Both the position numbers and the translations under genes were made by a program. From Chitinophagales bacterium (GTDB lineage: Bacteria > Bacteroidota > Bacteroidia > Chitinophagales > CAIOSU01): DNA of 64,000 nucleotides. Location: positions 25,609 through 89,608 of the forward strand of contig JAGYJT010000010.1 of the NCBI GenBank assembly GCA_018401955.1, in the 5' to 3' direction. The notes beneath the pieces were generated by a model. That model was not told where the DNA came from. It was given only the letters and a program-made list of their open reading frames with translations, and searched no databases. Shown here in pieces: positions 52,765 through 61,082 of the stretch; the first letter of the stretch is position 1, and each line of letters starts with the position of its first letter.

Positions 52765-53097
52765 ATGGCTACCATCGACGACTTCCTAACTATTGACATG
52801 CGCGTGGGCAGGGTGATTGATGCCCAGCCGTTCCCCGAGGCGCGCAAGCCCGCCTATAAGCTCACCATCGACTTTGGCGCCGAGCTGGGCACCAAGCGCA
52901 CCTCTGCACAGATAACCCACCACTATACCCCCGAAACCCTGTTGGGCAAGCTAGTGGTGGCGGTGGTCAACTTCCCGCCGCGGCAAGTGGGCAAGTTCAT
53001 GTCAGAAGTGCTCGTGCTGGGCCTTCCCGACGAGCACGGCCACATCGTCCTCCTCCAGCCCCAACAGGATGTTCCTGTGGGTGGACGGGTACACTAG
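52765..53097 (+). CDS. CsaA-like tRNA-binding/chaperone-like protein
   Basis: 110 residues, one OB-fold domain. It has the CsaA pattern FLTIDMRVGRVIDAQPFPEARKPAYKLTIDFGAELGTKRTSAQI, then VVAVVNFPPRQVGKFMSEVLVLG and the ending DEHGHIVLLQPQQDVPVGGRVH. CsaA-type proteins bind tRNA elbow regions and have export chaperone activity. Two bases separate it from the phosphatase gene, so it is cotranscribed. Confidence 0.92.
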   Translation: MATIDDFLTIDMRVGRVIDAQPFPEARKPAYKLTIDFGAELGTKRTSAQITHHYTPETLLGKLVVAVVNFPPRQVGKFMSEVLVLGLPDEHGHIVLLQPQQDVPVGGRVH

Positions 53098-53952
53098 GTG
53101 GTTATTGGTTCATAAGTTAACGGTGAGGAGTTTTGTCGTCCAGGAAGTGATATTTGGTGCGGCTTTGCGGGCGGTTTTTTGCCATCGACCATCGCCGAAG
53201 GCGAAGACATACAGGCAAAAGTCTTGTGTCTTGTGTCTTGCGTCTTGTGTCTCCTCAAGGGGTTTTGTCGTGTACTTTTATTAGTGTTTACAAGGGTTTG
53301 GGGGCTATGGATACATAGTAAATTTATAATTTAATATTTATAGTATTGGTTATATTTTGGAGTGCTAAAATAAAAATATTGTCATAAACTTGCAAAATAT
53401 AAAAAGGTTTTATACCTTAGCTGGCGACAGATGACAAATGATGAATGACCAATTAACCAATAACCGATAAACTGATAACAATTAAATGGACCAACCAACA
53501 GCCGCCTAAGTATTTGTAATTGCCCAACCATCAACTAATAACCGGCAGTGCACTTATAGAAGCGGAGCAACCCTTACCTTAATAGCTCCCCTCCTTCGCA
53601 TGGTCAGTGCAGCATAGGAAAAGAGCCTGTCCTGAGCATTTGCCGAAGGAAGGGGCTTGTGGGGTGGTTTTTTGAGCTGCCCTTTATCCTGTGTGTCTTT
53701 GCGGCTGCCCTTGTGGCAGTGGTGGGCGTAAACCTTTCGTTTTTGATTTTATGGTGATTGCTTGCTAGGTGGGGCTTGCAGCCAGCTCAAGACGGGACAG
53801 GCTGGAGACGCTTTGTCCGTTTCATCCCCGTCAAAGGAAGAGATTTTGTTTTACGCACGGGCTGTTGTATCAGCTGGTTGTTTAGTCCTCGCACTGTTTT
53901 CCGCTGGCGGAAAGCGATAATGTTCTGCACTAGTTGCACATGGGCGTGCCCC
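53098..53952. other. Long intergenic stretch with repeats, no intact gene
   Basis: 855 bases without a supported gene. It starts with a minus-oriented heptamer tandem at 53221-53251 (TTGTGTC, TTGTGTC, TTGCGTC, TTGTGTC). Around 53640 is an intergenic repeat of the CCTGAGCATTTGCCGAAGG type, and near 53910 a TTTCCGCTGGCGGAAAG palindrome. The open frame at 53758-53988 is not a gene: its last 12 codons belong to the decayed helicase at 53953. Base composition is uneven. Confidence 0.55.
53221..53251 (-). repeat. Heptamer repeat (GACACAA type, minus), 4 units
   Basis: After GTC come TTGTGTC, TTGTGTC, TTGCGTC and TTGTGTC in phase (53224-53251), the reverse complement of the 60959 family. Confidence 0.7.
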
Positions 53953-54575
53953 AACAAATTTAATTGTTCTGATGGCTATTTAGCATAGTTAGACGATATC
54001 CTGGTAAATTAGAGATACTGCCAATACTGAATTTTATTTTCAAAGGAATTTTGGCTTTACCTTTAAAATAGTAAGCACTCCTGCTGAACTTAGAGATATC
54101 ATTTTTGAAAAGAATAAAATAAACAATAAAGCACGCTTAGTTGCCGGCTATTGCTGGGATTGGAATAGTGATAAGAATCCGGAAGCATATGATATCGTTT
54201 TTCCAGAGTATAATTTTCAAATGAAATGGAATTTAAAACTCATGGTTCAAAATGGATAATTGATCCTAATTCTGTAAACGAAGTGGGTTGTATTCATACT
54301 TGTCAAGGTTTAGAAGTAGATTATGTTGGTGTAATTATTGGGGACGATTTAATAGTAAGAAAATGGAGAAGTTCTAGTGCAACCATTAGCACGTTCAAAT
54401 GGACAAATCAATTTTGAGAAAAAAAGATGAGGGAAAATCCAAAGAGGCTAGAAATATAATTGAAATCAATAATAAAAATAATTTACAGGACTTTGATGAC
54501 AAGAGGGAATGAAAGGCTGTTTTGTTTGCATTTTATGACAAGAAACGGAAGAATATTTTCGTTCAAAAATTAGTT
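53953..54575 (+). pseudogene. Decayed tail of a DUF2075 (Schlafen-type) DNA/RNA helicase
   Basis: Conceptual translation with frame changes reads NKFNCSDGYLA-stop-LDDIL, then RDTANTEF, then NFGFTFKIVSTPAELRDIIFEKNKINNKARLVAGYCWDWN SDKNPEAYDIVFPEYNFQMKWNL, then HGSKWIIDPNSVNEVGCIHTCQGLEVDYVGVIIGDDLIVRKW, then TLMTRGNERL and finally AFYDKKRKNIFVQKL. This follows the C-terminal third of DUF2075 helicases in order. The damage includes a TAG at 53986 in place of a conserved Trp codon, a shift near 54228 and several more after 54417. The N-terminal two thirds are missing. Such helicases are often defence-associated. Confidence 0.8.
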
Positions 54576-54841
54576 GGGTCCCCACCTGTCCTCCTTTTCA
54601 CGAGGATGGAATGTTCCTCGCGTCTTCAGACGCCTGACAAAAGACCCTACAACGCATCGGCATTAAAGTTAATTGCATTTTAGTACACGCCTCAATACGC
54701 AGCGCGCGCACCCTTCGACAAAAGCTCAGGGATGACATGCTACCTCACCCAACCTCTCCCCTGGGAGAGGGGCCATGCATTGCGAGCTGTATTATGGGTC
54801 TTGATACTTGATCTCGTTTGAAACGAGACTACTTGATACTA
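54576..54841. other. Intergenic stretch, repeats only
   Basis: No gene seen. It contains a CCTCTCCCCTGGGAGAGG palindrome near 54760, a repeat of the CCCTTCGACAAAAGCTCAGG type near 54715, and heptamers TTGATAC at 54800-54806 and 54832-54838 around an inverted CTCGTTT/AAACGAG. Confidence 0.5.
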
Positions 54842-55804
54842 TCATCTAAAAACAGCGGTGGGATGGAACTTGACCTTATCCACGGGGTTAACCCGATGGT
54901 GGGGGGTGGGATTTTGACGATGTTGAACACGCCGAACAGTGAGATTTGCAGGGGCTTTTGACGGTTTTGATGCGGCAGGTCGATGTCGAGGAGAGGTAAA
55001 ACTGCGGGTAGCGGCGCACGTCGGTGGGCTTGATGCGCAGGGCGCGGGGTCGCAGTCGCAATACTCAATGTCCCTATCTTAAACCACTTGTTTCGAAACC
55101 GCCATACATGCCGTTGGCGCCATAGCCCACGGCCACGTTGAGCCATTTAGGGAAATTGCGCTCCCGTTTCATAAACGACGACACGTTGAACGAGAACCAG
55201 GTGGTAATGGCGTTGTAGTCTTTGTTGAGCACTTCGGGCGCGGTGGTGCCGTATAGGCTGGAGGCGCGCGGCGCTAGGTCGCCGGGTAGCTGGGCCGGTG
55301 CGCCGATATTTTCATTACAATGCGCTGTTCGCCCCAAGTAAGCTCTGCCCAATTACCAATGCCGAGCCGGCCATGCTGGCCAAAAATCGTAGTTGCTAAA
55401 CCCCATTTTTCAAAAACCCGTCGAGTATTTCGATGTTGTTTCTTGCAAAAAGGTGCCTGTGTGGAGGCCGCCCACCCATACGGCGGTGCGGTTTTTACGT
55501 CTCGTCCAGCGGTACATGTTCATGGCCCAGCGGCTTGGTAGTAGCACAACATGTGCCCGGCCTTATCTACGCCCATCCATCTGCGGCTATCGTCAAAAAG
55601 TGGAACTTGCTGCGGGAAGTCTAGAAAATTAATACAGGAAACACCTGAAAGAGGCCGTAGGTGCCGAGTATGCCGCCATCACGAGGCCAATTTTGAGGGG
55701 ATTTTTAACGGTATCCATGTCCAAAAAGCGGGCATTGGGTTTGGGCTTGTGCGCGGTGAGGCCCAAGCAGAGGAGGAGTAGAATGGATAGTACAGGTGTT
55801 TCAT
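54842..55804 (-). pseudogene. Decayed DUF2279-family outer-membrane-linked protein
   Basis: Read with frame changes from an ATG at 55804: signal-like start, KPKPNARFLDMDTVKNPLKIGLVMAA, SRRWMGVDKAGHM, NRTAVWVGGLH, WGEQRIVMK, LAPRASSLYGTTAPEVLNKDYNAITTWFSFNVSSFMKRERNFPKWLNVAVGYGANGMYGGF and KVKFHPTAVF. In this order these match the DUF2279 (YfiM-like) family of Bacteroidota. At least five frameshifts and in-frame stops make it non-functional. The longest surviving open piece is 55074-55352. End positions are approximate. Confidence 0.8.
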
Positions 55805-56079
55805 TTAATTATGGCGGTTGTCCCAAAGGTCTAAAAACTATTAACTCGATTGCTGGTAGTTCGCATAGATAATGCTGGTTAAACGATGCACACCCTATGT
55901 TGGTTTTTTGTAGGATGTTTTGGGCCTAATTCTGGAAATTCAGATAACAGTTCTAGCTCCGTATTTAACCTCTCTAAAAAGGTCTCAGCTACCTTTTCGC
56001 CAAACTCTTCAGTTAGATAAGGTAATAACTTCTCTAATCTATATAAAGCCCTCTTACGCCAAATTATTTTTTCAACCAT
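55805..56079 (-). pseudogene. ParE/RelE-like toxin with broken C-terminus
   Basis: The open part (56079-55879) encodes 66 residues, MVEKIIWRKRALYRLEKLLPYLTEEFGEKVAETFLERLNTELELLSEFPELGPKHP..., the first two thirds of a ParE/RelE-type toxin, and stops after HRVCIV. In other frames the sequence goes on with NQHYLCELPAIELIVF and then LDLWDNRHN and TAA at 55805-55807. These are the expected last strands of the family, so two small shifts truncated it. The start overlaps the antitoxin gene by 16 bases. Loss of the C-terminal strand that carries key residues should inactivate it. Confidence 0.75.
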
Positions 56080-56324
56080 TTTCTCGCTTGCTCCATTGCT
56101 TCCTTGTGGCCAATCAAATTATTTGGGTCTTTGATTTCTTCCTCAGCCCTGTCCAACTCTTGCTGCTGTTCTTCTGTTAGGTTGTCCCACCAATCGGTTT
56201 TACCTTCGGCATTATCTTCCTTAAGTATTTCATATACTTCATTGAGTATGGCTTCGTCGTCCTTTTTGCTATCAATTAAGCGGTGCAGCTCTTCTATCAA
56301 TGCTTTTGTTGTCATAATAGGCAC
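56064..56324 (-). CDS. Antitoxin of the ParE-like pair
   Basis: 86 residues from 56324; the better start may be the ATG three codons later (MTTKALIEELHRLIDSKKDDE). It is acidic and helical, with LLIDSKKDDEAILNEVYEIL and TEEQQQELDRAEEEIKDPNN, like antitoxins of addiction modules in Bacteroidota. It overlaps the toxin start by 16 bases, the usual order (antitoxin first). It stays intact although the toxin is broken. Confidence 0.7.
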   Translation of the reverse strand: MPIMTTKALIEELHRLIDSKKDDEAILNEVYEILKEDNAEGKTDWWDNLTEEQQQELDRAEEEIKDPNNLIGHKEAMEQARKWLKK

Positions 56325-56441
56325 AATTTACATTACTAAGATAACCAAAAAAATAACCAAAAAAGTTGCCATGGCATTGATAACGCAATCTTTACCGTGC
56401 CGCATTTACCGCCCTGCGCACAAACCGTTATCTTAGCCAGC

Positions 56442-57701
56442 ATGACCATACACCAACTAAAACGCGACCTTGGATTGATTGACGCCGTGGGCGTGGGCCT
56501 GGGCGCCGTAATAGGCGCGGGCATATTTGTGGTAACGGGCGTGGCTGCGGGGCAAGCCGGGCCCGCCTTTTTACTGGGCCTTTTGGTGGCGGGTTTTGCC
56601 GCTACCTGCAATGGGTTGAGTTCGGCGCAGTTGGCAGCGGTGTACCCACAAGCGGGCGGCACCTACGAGTACGGCTACCGCCTACTGAACCCTTGGATGG
56701 GCTTTGCCGCAGGCTGGATGTTTTTGGCCAGCAAATTGGCCGCCGGTGGGGTGGTGGCGTTGGGCTTTGGTACGTACCTTGCCGCATTGGTGCCGGGCAT
56801 AAACCCCAAAGTAGCGGCGGTGGTTGCCGTGTTGGTATTGATGTTGGCCAACCTGTTCGGCATCAAAAAGGCAGGCAAGCTCAACTTGGTTATCGTGGGG
56901 GTTACGGTATGCTCGCTGGTGTACTTTGTGTTTGCGGGTATTCCTTCTTTCAATATCGAAAACCTAAAACCCTTTGCCCCCAATGGCTGGCGCAGCGTGG
57001 CCGAAGCTTCGGCACTGCTGTTTTTTGCCTTTACGGGCTATGCGCGCATTGCCACCCTCGGCGAGGAGGTGCACGAACCGAAAAAGACCATCCCGCGGGC
57101 GGTTATCATTACGCTGGTTGCCTCGGTTATACTATATACCGCGGTGGCATTGGTGGCGGTGGGTGCCGTGGGTGCTAGCGCCTTGGGCAGCACGGGTTCG
57201 CCGCTGGGCGTGGCTGCGGGTAGCTTTAAAGTACCCGGTGTGGCGTGGGTAATAGGCGTGGCGGGCATTACGGCCATGTTGGGCGTATCGCTTAGTCAGT
57301 TGTTGGGCATTAGCCGCATGATGTTTGCCATGGCCCGCAAGCACGATTTGCCGCCGTTTTTGCAAGCGGTGCATGCGCGGTTTGGGGTGCCGCATTGGGG
57401 CATATTGCTCACGGGGGGCATTATTATGCTGTTGGCTTGGTTTGGCACGTTGCCCTTTGTGGTGGCGGCGGCTTCGTTTACCATATTGCTGTATTACAGT
57501 ATTGCCAATATAGCGGCTTATAAAATGGAGAAAGCCGATAGGATGTTTCCGCAATGGGTGCCCGTGGCGGGGCTGGTGGCTTGCTTGGCCATGGCGGCAT
57601 CGCTTAAGTGGGAGACAATCGCCTCGGGACTGGTGCTGCTGGCGGTTGGCTTTGTGTGGCGGGTGGTGTATAGGTGGCTGGCTAGGGTTAATAACCAGTA
57701 A
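56442..57701 (+). CDS. APC-family amino-acid permease
   Basis: The start is the ATG at 56442 (MTIHQLKRDLGLIDAVGVGLGAVIGAGIFVVTG), giving 419 residues; the frame opens at 56397. It shows the APC consensus GxGxVIGAGIF in the first helix, twelve membrane helices, and FAFTGYARIATLGEEVHEPKKTIPRAVI (about 205-235). It should import an amino acid, using proton motive force. It is more GC-rich than its neighbours (many GGC, GTG and GCG codons), which may reflect transfer. Confidence 0.9.
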   Translation: MTIHQLKRDLGLIDAVGVGLGAVIGAGIFVVTGVAAGQAGPAFLLGLLVAGFAATCNGLSSAQLAAVYPQAGGTYEYGYRLLNPWMGFAAGWMFLASKLAAGGVVALGFGTYLAALVPGINPKVAAVVAVLVLMLANLFGIKKAGKLNLVIVGVTVCSLVYFVFAGIPSFNIENLKPFAPNGWRSVAEASALLFFAFTGYARIATLGEEVHEPKKTIPRAVIITLVASVILYTAVALVAVGAVGASALGSTGSPLGVAAGSFKVPGVAWVIGVAGITAMLGVSLSQLLGISRMMFAMARKHDLPPFLQAVHARFGVPHWGILLTGGIIMLLAWFGTLPFVVAAASFTILLYYSIANIAAYKMEKADRMFPQWVPVAGLVACLAMAASLKWETIASGLVLLAVGFVWRVVYRWLARVNNQ

Positions 57702-57780
57702 ACAGCGGCACTGAATGTGAGGTGCATTTACATGGTGTTAAGTTGCAATATTTATTCCGATATTTCGTTGAGTTGTTTAT

Positions 57781-58446
57781 ATGATTACTAAGCTGGCTAC
57801 CTTATTATTTGCAATCGGCATTTTCCTAAATGTTGGGGCCCAGGTGCAGGTGGACATAGTGCCCGTTCCGTTTGACGATCCTGTAAGGTTTCCAACCAAT
57901 GATAGCCTTTATAAATGGGTTGGTGACAATTGTTCTGGGCTTGATCAGGGAGAAATACGAATCATAGAAGGACCACATGGTTATGGAATTATGTTTCTCG
58001 ATGACAACCAGTGTGCCTTCTATGATGTAGGTTTGGGCTCTTCTCCTTACGTCCCAGTTATTACATTGGATAGTTTCTTTTTATGGGGGGAGCCATATCC
58101 GCTATATTTGATAACTTTCAAAGAGCATTACAGCTCCATAACGGGTGGGTTTGAATGGAGCAATACATATAATCTCCTCTTTAGCTTGCACACCAAAACA
58201 AAATTGCTTGAATATGTTTCCGAATATTATTTGGTTGATTGGGGTAAGGACTTGGAAGGATACAACGCAGAAAACACCGAACCAGATAATGAAGACAATG
58301 GAGGTTGCGATATAAATTTTACTGATTTTGGAATTCAAATTAAGGTATGGGCAAGCAAAGGAGGTGGTAGTTACAATTACTGCTACATGAGTGGCACCTA
58401 TCGATGGGATGGAAAAAAGTTTGTTTTTGTTTCCAATGGATATTAA
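57781..58446 (+). CDS. Secreted protein of unknown function
   Basis: 221 residues with a signal peptide (TLLFAIGIFLNVGAQ). The mature part has WVGDNCSGLDQGEIRIIEGPHGYGIMFLDDNQCAFYDVGLG and ends GTYRWDGKKFVFVSNGY. Four cysteines suggest disulphides. No family recognised. AT-rich relative to the permease gene before it. Monocistronic. Confidence 0.6.
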   Translation: MITKLATLLFAIGIFLNVGAQVQVDIVPVPFDDPVRFPTNDSLYKWVGDNCSGLDQGEIRIIEGPHGYGIMFLDDNQCAFYDVGLGSSPYVPVITLDSFFLWGEPYPLYLITFKEHYSSITGGFEWSNTYNLLFSLHTKTKLLEYVSEYYLVDWGKDLEGYNAENTEPDNEDNGGCDINFTDFGIQIKVWASKGGGSYNYCYMSGTYRWDGKKFVFVSNGY

Positions 58447-58558
58447 GACAACTTAAAGTTGTTTGCTTTAATCCGCATACCGAACCTATATTATTCATTA
58501 AAGGTTACTATTTTTAAGAAAGCAATAGCTTTGGCGATTGTATTAGAAATCAACCATT

Positions 58559-58747
58559 ATGAAAATCCGTATTGAAATAGATGATTCCATTTTGAAAAAG
58601 GCCGCGCACCTAACGGGTATTTCCGATAACTTGGAGCTGATTAACGTTGCGCTGCAAAAGCTAATACAGCAAGCTCATGCCCAAGCGATGCTTGAACTTA
58701 AGGGTAAAGTGAAATGGGATGGTGATTTGAATGAAATGCGCGGATAA
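58559..58747 (+). CDS. VapB-type antitoxin
   Basis: 62 residues. It begins MKIRIEIDDSILKKAAHLTGISDNLELINVALQKL, the ribbon-helix-helix-like start of the VapB/DUF2191 antitoxins, with a C-terminal toxin-binding tail (KGKVKWDGDLNEMRG). Its last base overlaps the start of the PIN toxin gene. Confidence 0.85.
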   Translation: MKIRIEIDDSILKKAAHLTGISDNLELINVALQKLIQQAHAQAMLELKGKVKWDGDLNEMRG

Positions 58748-59148
58748 TGGCCTTAGGTATTTTAGTAGATACGTCCGTTTGGATAGATTTTTTAAATGGT
58801 AAGGAAACTCGTCAAGTAGGCTATCTTACCAACTATCTGCAAGAAGAAGGAGCTGTATATGTAATACCTATTATTATCCAAGAAGTGCTTCAAGGTATTC
58901 GTGATGACAAGCAATTTTCGACAGTTAAAACCACGCTGATAAATTTTCCTATCCTAGATTGGCCTTCATTGGAAGCTGCAATAGCCGCTGCCGAATTATA
59001 CCGAAACCTTCGTAAAACAGGAACAACCATAAGAAGGGCAAATGATTGCCTTATTGCCGCGTATGCGTTGCAGTTCGATATCCCTTTGTTATGTTCTGAT
59101 ATGGATTTTGAGTTGATTGCCGGTAAAAGCAATTTGGTTCTGGTTTAA
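58747..59148 (+). CDS. vapC: VapC-type PIN-domain ribonuclease toxin
   Basis: 133 residues. The PIN-domain acid residues are all present: Asp8 in ILVDTSVWIDFLNG, Glu45 in PIIIQEVLQGI, Asp98 in RRANDCLIAAYA and Asp117 in LLCSDMDFE. It should cut RNA (often initiator tRNA) when freed from VapB. The pair overlaps by one base and looks intact, unlike the damaged ParE pair 3 kb away. Confidence 0.92.
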   Translation: MALGILVDTSVWIDFLNGKETRQVGYLTNYLQEEGAVYVIPIIIQEVLQGIRDDKQFSTVKTTLINFPILDWPSLEAAIAAAELYRNLRKTGTTIRRANDCLIAAYALQFDIPLLCSDMDFELIAGKSNLVLV

Positions 59149-59246
59149 CATTTCTTAGTTATTTAAAAGATAACAATACCGAACCTCCATTATTCGTCCT
59201 TGGTTAGTACCTTTAGAAATAGAACAACTAACCAAACCACAATCCC

Positions 59247-59546
59247 ATGGCTTACGATACTTTGGTTGATGCCATTAATGGCCTAAAAGCAAAGGGCTAT
59301 AACTACGATTTTAACTTGAAAGAAAGCCGCATTGACTGCACAGCAGCGGGCCGCCAGCTGTCGCCAGATGAGTTTGAGGTTACGGAGGTTCATCGTTTTG
59401 AGGGCATGACCAGTCCCGATGATAGCAGCATACTATATGCCATTGAAAGTCACGATGGCTTGCGTGGCACGTTGGTAAGCGCCTATGGTGTGTATGCCGA
59501 CTCAGTGAGTACCGCAATGATGGCTAAGCTCGAAATTAAACATTAA
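59247..59546 (+). CDS. Small conserved protein linked to the sensor-kinase/reductase cluster
   Basis: 99 residues without signal or helix for the membrane. It reads MAYDTLVDAINGLKAKGYNYDFNLKESRIDCTAAGRQLSPDEFEVTEVHRFEGMTSPDDSSILYAIESHDGLRGTLVSAYGVYADSVSTAMMAKLEIKH. This type of small protein is widespread in Bacteroidota and has been labelled phosphoribosylpyrophosphate synthetase in databases, a name its size makes unlikely. The gene ends five bases before the kinase gene, so they share a transcript. Confidence 0.7.
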   Translation: MAYDTLVDAINGLKAKGYNYDFNLKESRIDCTAAGRQLSPDEFEVTEVHRFEGMTSPDDSSILYAIESHDGLRGTLVSAYGVYADSVSTAMMAKLEIKH

Positions 59547-59551
59547 CCGCC

Positions 59552-60952
59552 ATGGAAACCCAAGTAACCAAAGAGCACCTGCGGGCATTTGATACCTTTA
59601 ATGATGTGCCCGATGAAGATCTGGAATGGTTGGTTTGCAACTCGCGATACTACACCATTATGAAAGATGGATACCTTTTTAAAACAGGTGAGCCTACTGA
59701 CGAGATGCACATTGTCCTTTCGGGAAGAGTAAACGTGTATGTTAACCAAAATGGGCAACGCAGAAACTTAACCGATATAGAAGCAGGAGAGGTAACAGGC
59801 GTATTGCCATATAGCCGTATGGTTCAAGCAGGTGGCATGGGTGTTGCGCTAGAACATACCGATATGCTTTCCCTACATAGGGATTGTTTTACGGAAATGA
59901 TTAGAAACCATCATGCGCTTACCCAAAAGCTAGTGCAAGTGATGACCAGCCGGGTGCGCGACTTTACCAAAATGCAATCGCAAAACGAAAAGATGATATC
60001 GCTGGGTAAACTATCGGCTGGTTTGGCGCATGAGCTAAACAACCCTGCTGCCGCCGTGGTGCGCAGCGCAAGCGAACTAAAGAAACACCTGAACCATGTG
60101 CCGGAACGTTTTAAGCGGGTAATGCTGATGCAAGTAACGCCTGAAGTGGTTGACTGTGTAAACGATATATTGTATCGTAAGCTGGCAGGGTTTAAAGATC
60201 TGAAGCAGAGCATGATGAAGCGCACCGAGCGCGAGGACAGCATTATTGATTGGATGGATGACCACGATATTGAAAATGGTTTTGAATTGGCCGAGAGCTT
60301 TGCCGACTTTGGTTATGATATTGAGGACTTGGAAGAAGTGTTAGCGTGTGTGGGCGAAAAGGATATTGCTCCAGTACTGGGTTGGTTGGACAACATGATG
60401 ACCACCGAAAAAATGGTAAGCGAAATAGAAGATGCCTCTAAGCGAATATCGTCGTTGGTTGGGTCGGTTAAGAGCTATTCGCACATGGATAGGGCCAGTG
60501 ATGTTGAGGCCGTTGATATTCATGAAGGTATCCGCAGTACGCTTATATTGCTCAACCATAAAATAAAGAAGAACAACGTAAAGGTTGTAGAGAACTTTGA
60601 TGAGAGTTTGCCCAATATTCCAATTTTTGTGAGCGAGATGAACCAAGTATATACCAACTTGATTGATAACGCAGCAGATGCAATGGAGGGTAGGGAAGGC
60701 AATGTGCTGGAGATTGTTACCAAGCCGGAGCGCGATAATGTGGTGATAAGCATTATTGATAATGGCCCTGGTATAAGTGACGATATACTGGACAAAATAT
60801 TCGACCCGTTTTTTACTACCAAAGCAGTGGGCAAGGGCAGCGGCCTGGGGCTTGAGGTAGTAAAAAAGATAGTTGAACAGCATAAGGGCATCATCAAAGC
60901 ATATTCTCAACCCGGGAAAACAGAATTTAGGATTTGTATACCTCTTAATTAG
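59552..60952 (+). CDS. Cyclic-nucleotide-domain histidine kinase
   Basis: 466 residues, no membrane segment. The N-terminal cNMP-binding domain (about 15-130) contains [40 protein letters not shown]. It is followed by a kinase core with the phospho-acceptor His160 ([20 protein letters not shown]) and the ATPase boxes [41 protein letters not shown] and [18 protein letters not shown]. It would sense a cyclic nucleotide or another ligand and signal by phosphate transfer. The receiver-reductase fusion 131 bases downstream is the obvious partner. Confidence 0.9.
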   Translation: METQVTKEHLRAFDTFNDVPDEDLEWLVCNSRYYTIMKDGYLFKTGEPTDEMHIVLSGRVNVYVNQNGQRRNLTDIEAGEVTGVLPYSRMVQAGGMGVALEHTDMLSLHRDCFTEMIRNHHALTQKLVQVMTSRVRDFTKMQSQNEKMISLGKLSAGLAHELNNPAAAVVRSASELKKHLNHVPERFKRVMLMQVTPEVVDCVNDILYRKLAGFKDLKQSMMKRTEREDSIIDWMDDHDIENGFELAESFADFGYDIEDLEEVLACVGEKDIAPVLGWLDNMMTTEKMVSEIEDASKRISSLVGSVKSYSHMDRASDVEAVDIHEGIRSTLILLNHKIKKNNVKVVENFDESLPNIPIFVSEMNQVYTNLIDNAADAMEGREGNVLEIVTKPERDNVVISIIDNGPGISDDILDKIFDPFFTTKAVGKGSGLGLEVVKKIVEQHKGIIKAYSQPGKTEFRICIPLN

Positions 60953-60958
60953 AAGGAA

Positions 60959-61000
60959 GACACAAGACACAAGACACAAGATACAAGACACAAGACACAA
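60959..61000 (+). repeat. Heptamer tandem repeat (GACACAA), 6 units
   Basis: Six units in perfect phase: GACACAA x3, GATACAA, GACACAA x2. They sit between the kinase and the receiver-reductase gene. A GTAC-rich repeat at about 61046-61071 follows. Confidence 0.85.
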
Positions 61001-61082
61001 GATTTTCTTCGTAATAGATTGAGCGTTTTGAAAACCTACCATTGTACCTTGTACTTCGTACCTCGTACATCAATTTTTCACC

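Noticed and set aside
53758..53988. 76-residue plus-strand frame as a small gene
   Set aside because: Its first 64 codons have no coding character, and its last 12 are the remnant of the DUF2075 helicase.
55320..55781. Overlapping plus-strand frames of 60-80 residues
   Set aside because: They are antisense to the decayed DUF2279 gene on the minus strand.
56693..57554. Overlapping frames on both strands across the permease gene
   Set aside because: They are by-products of its high GC content; only the APC frame has transporter motifs.
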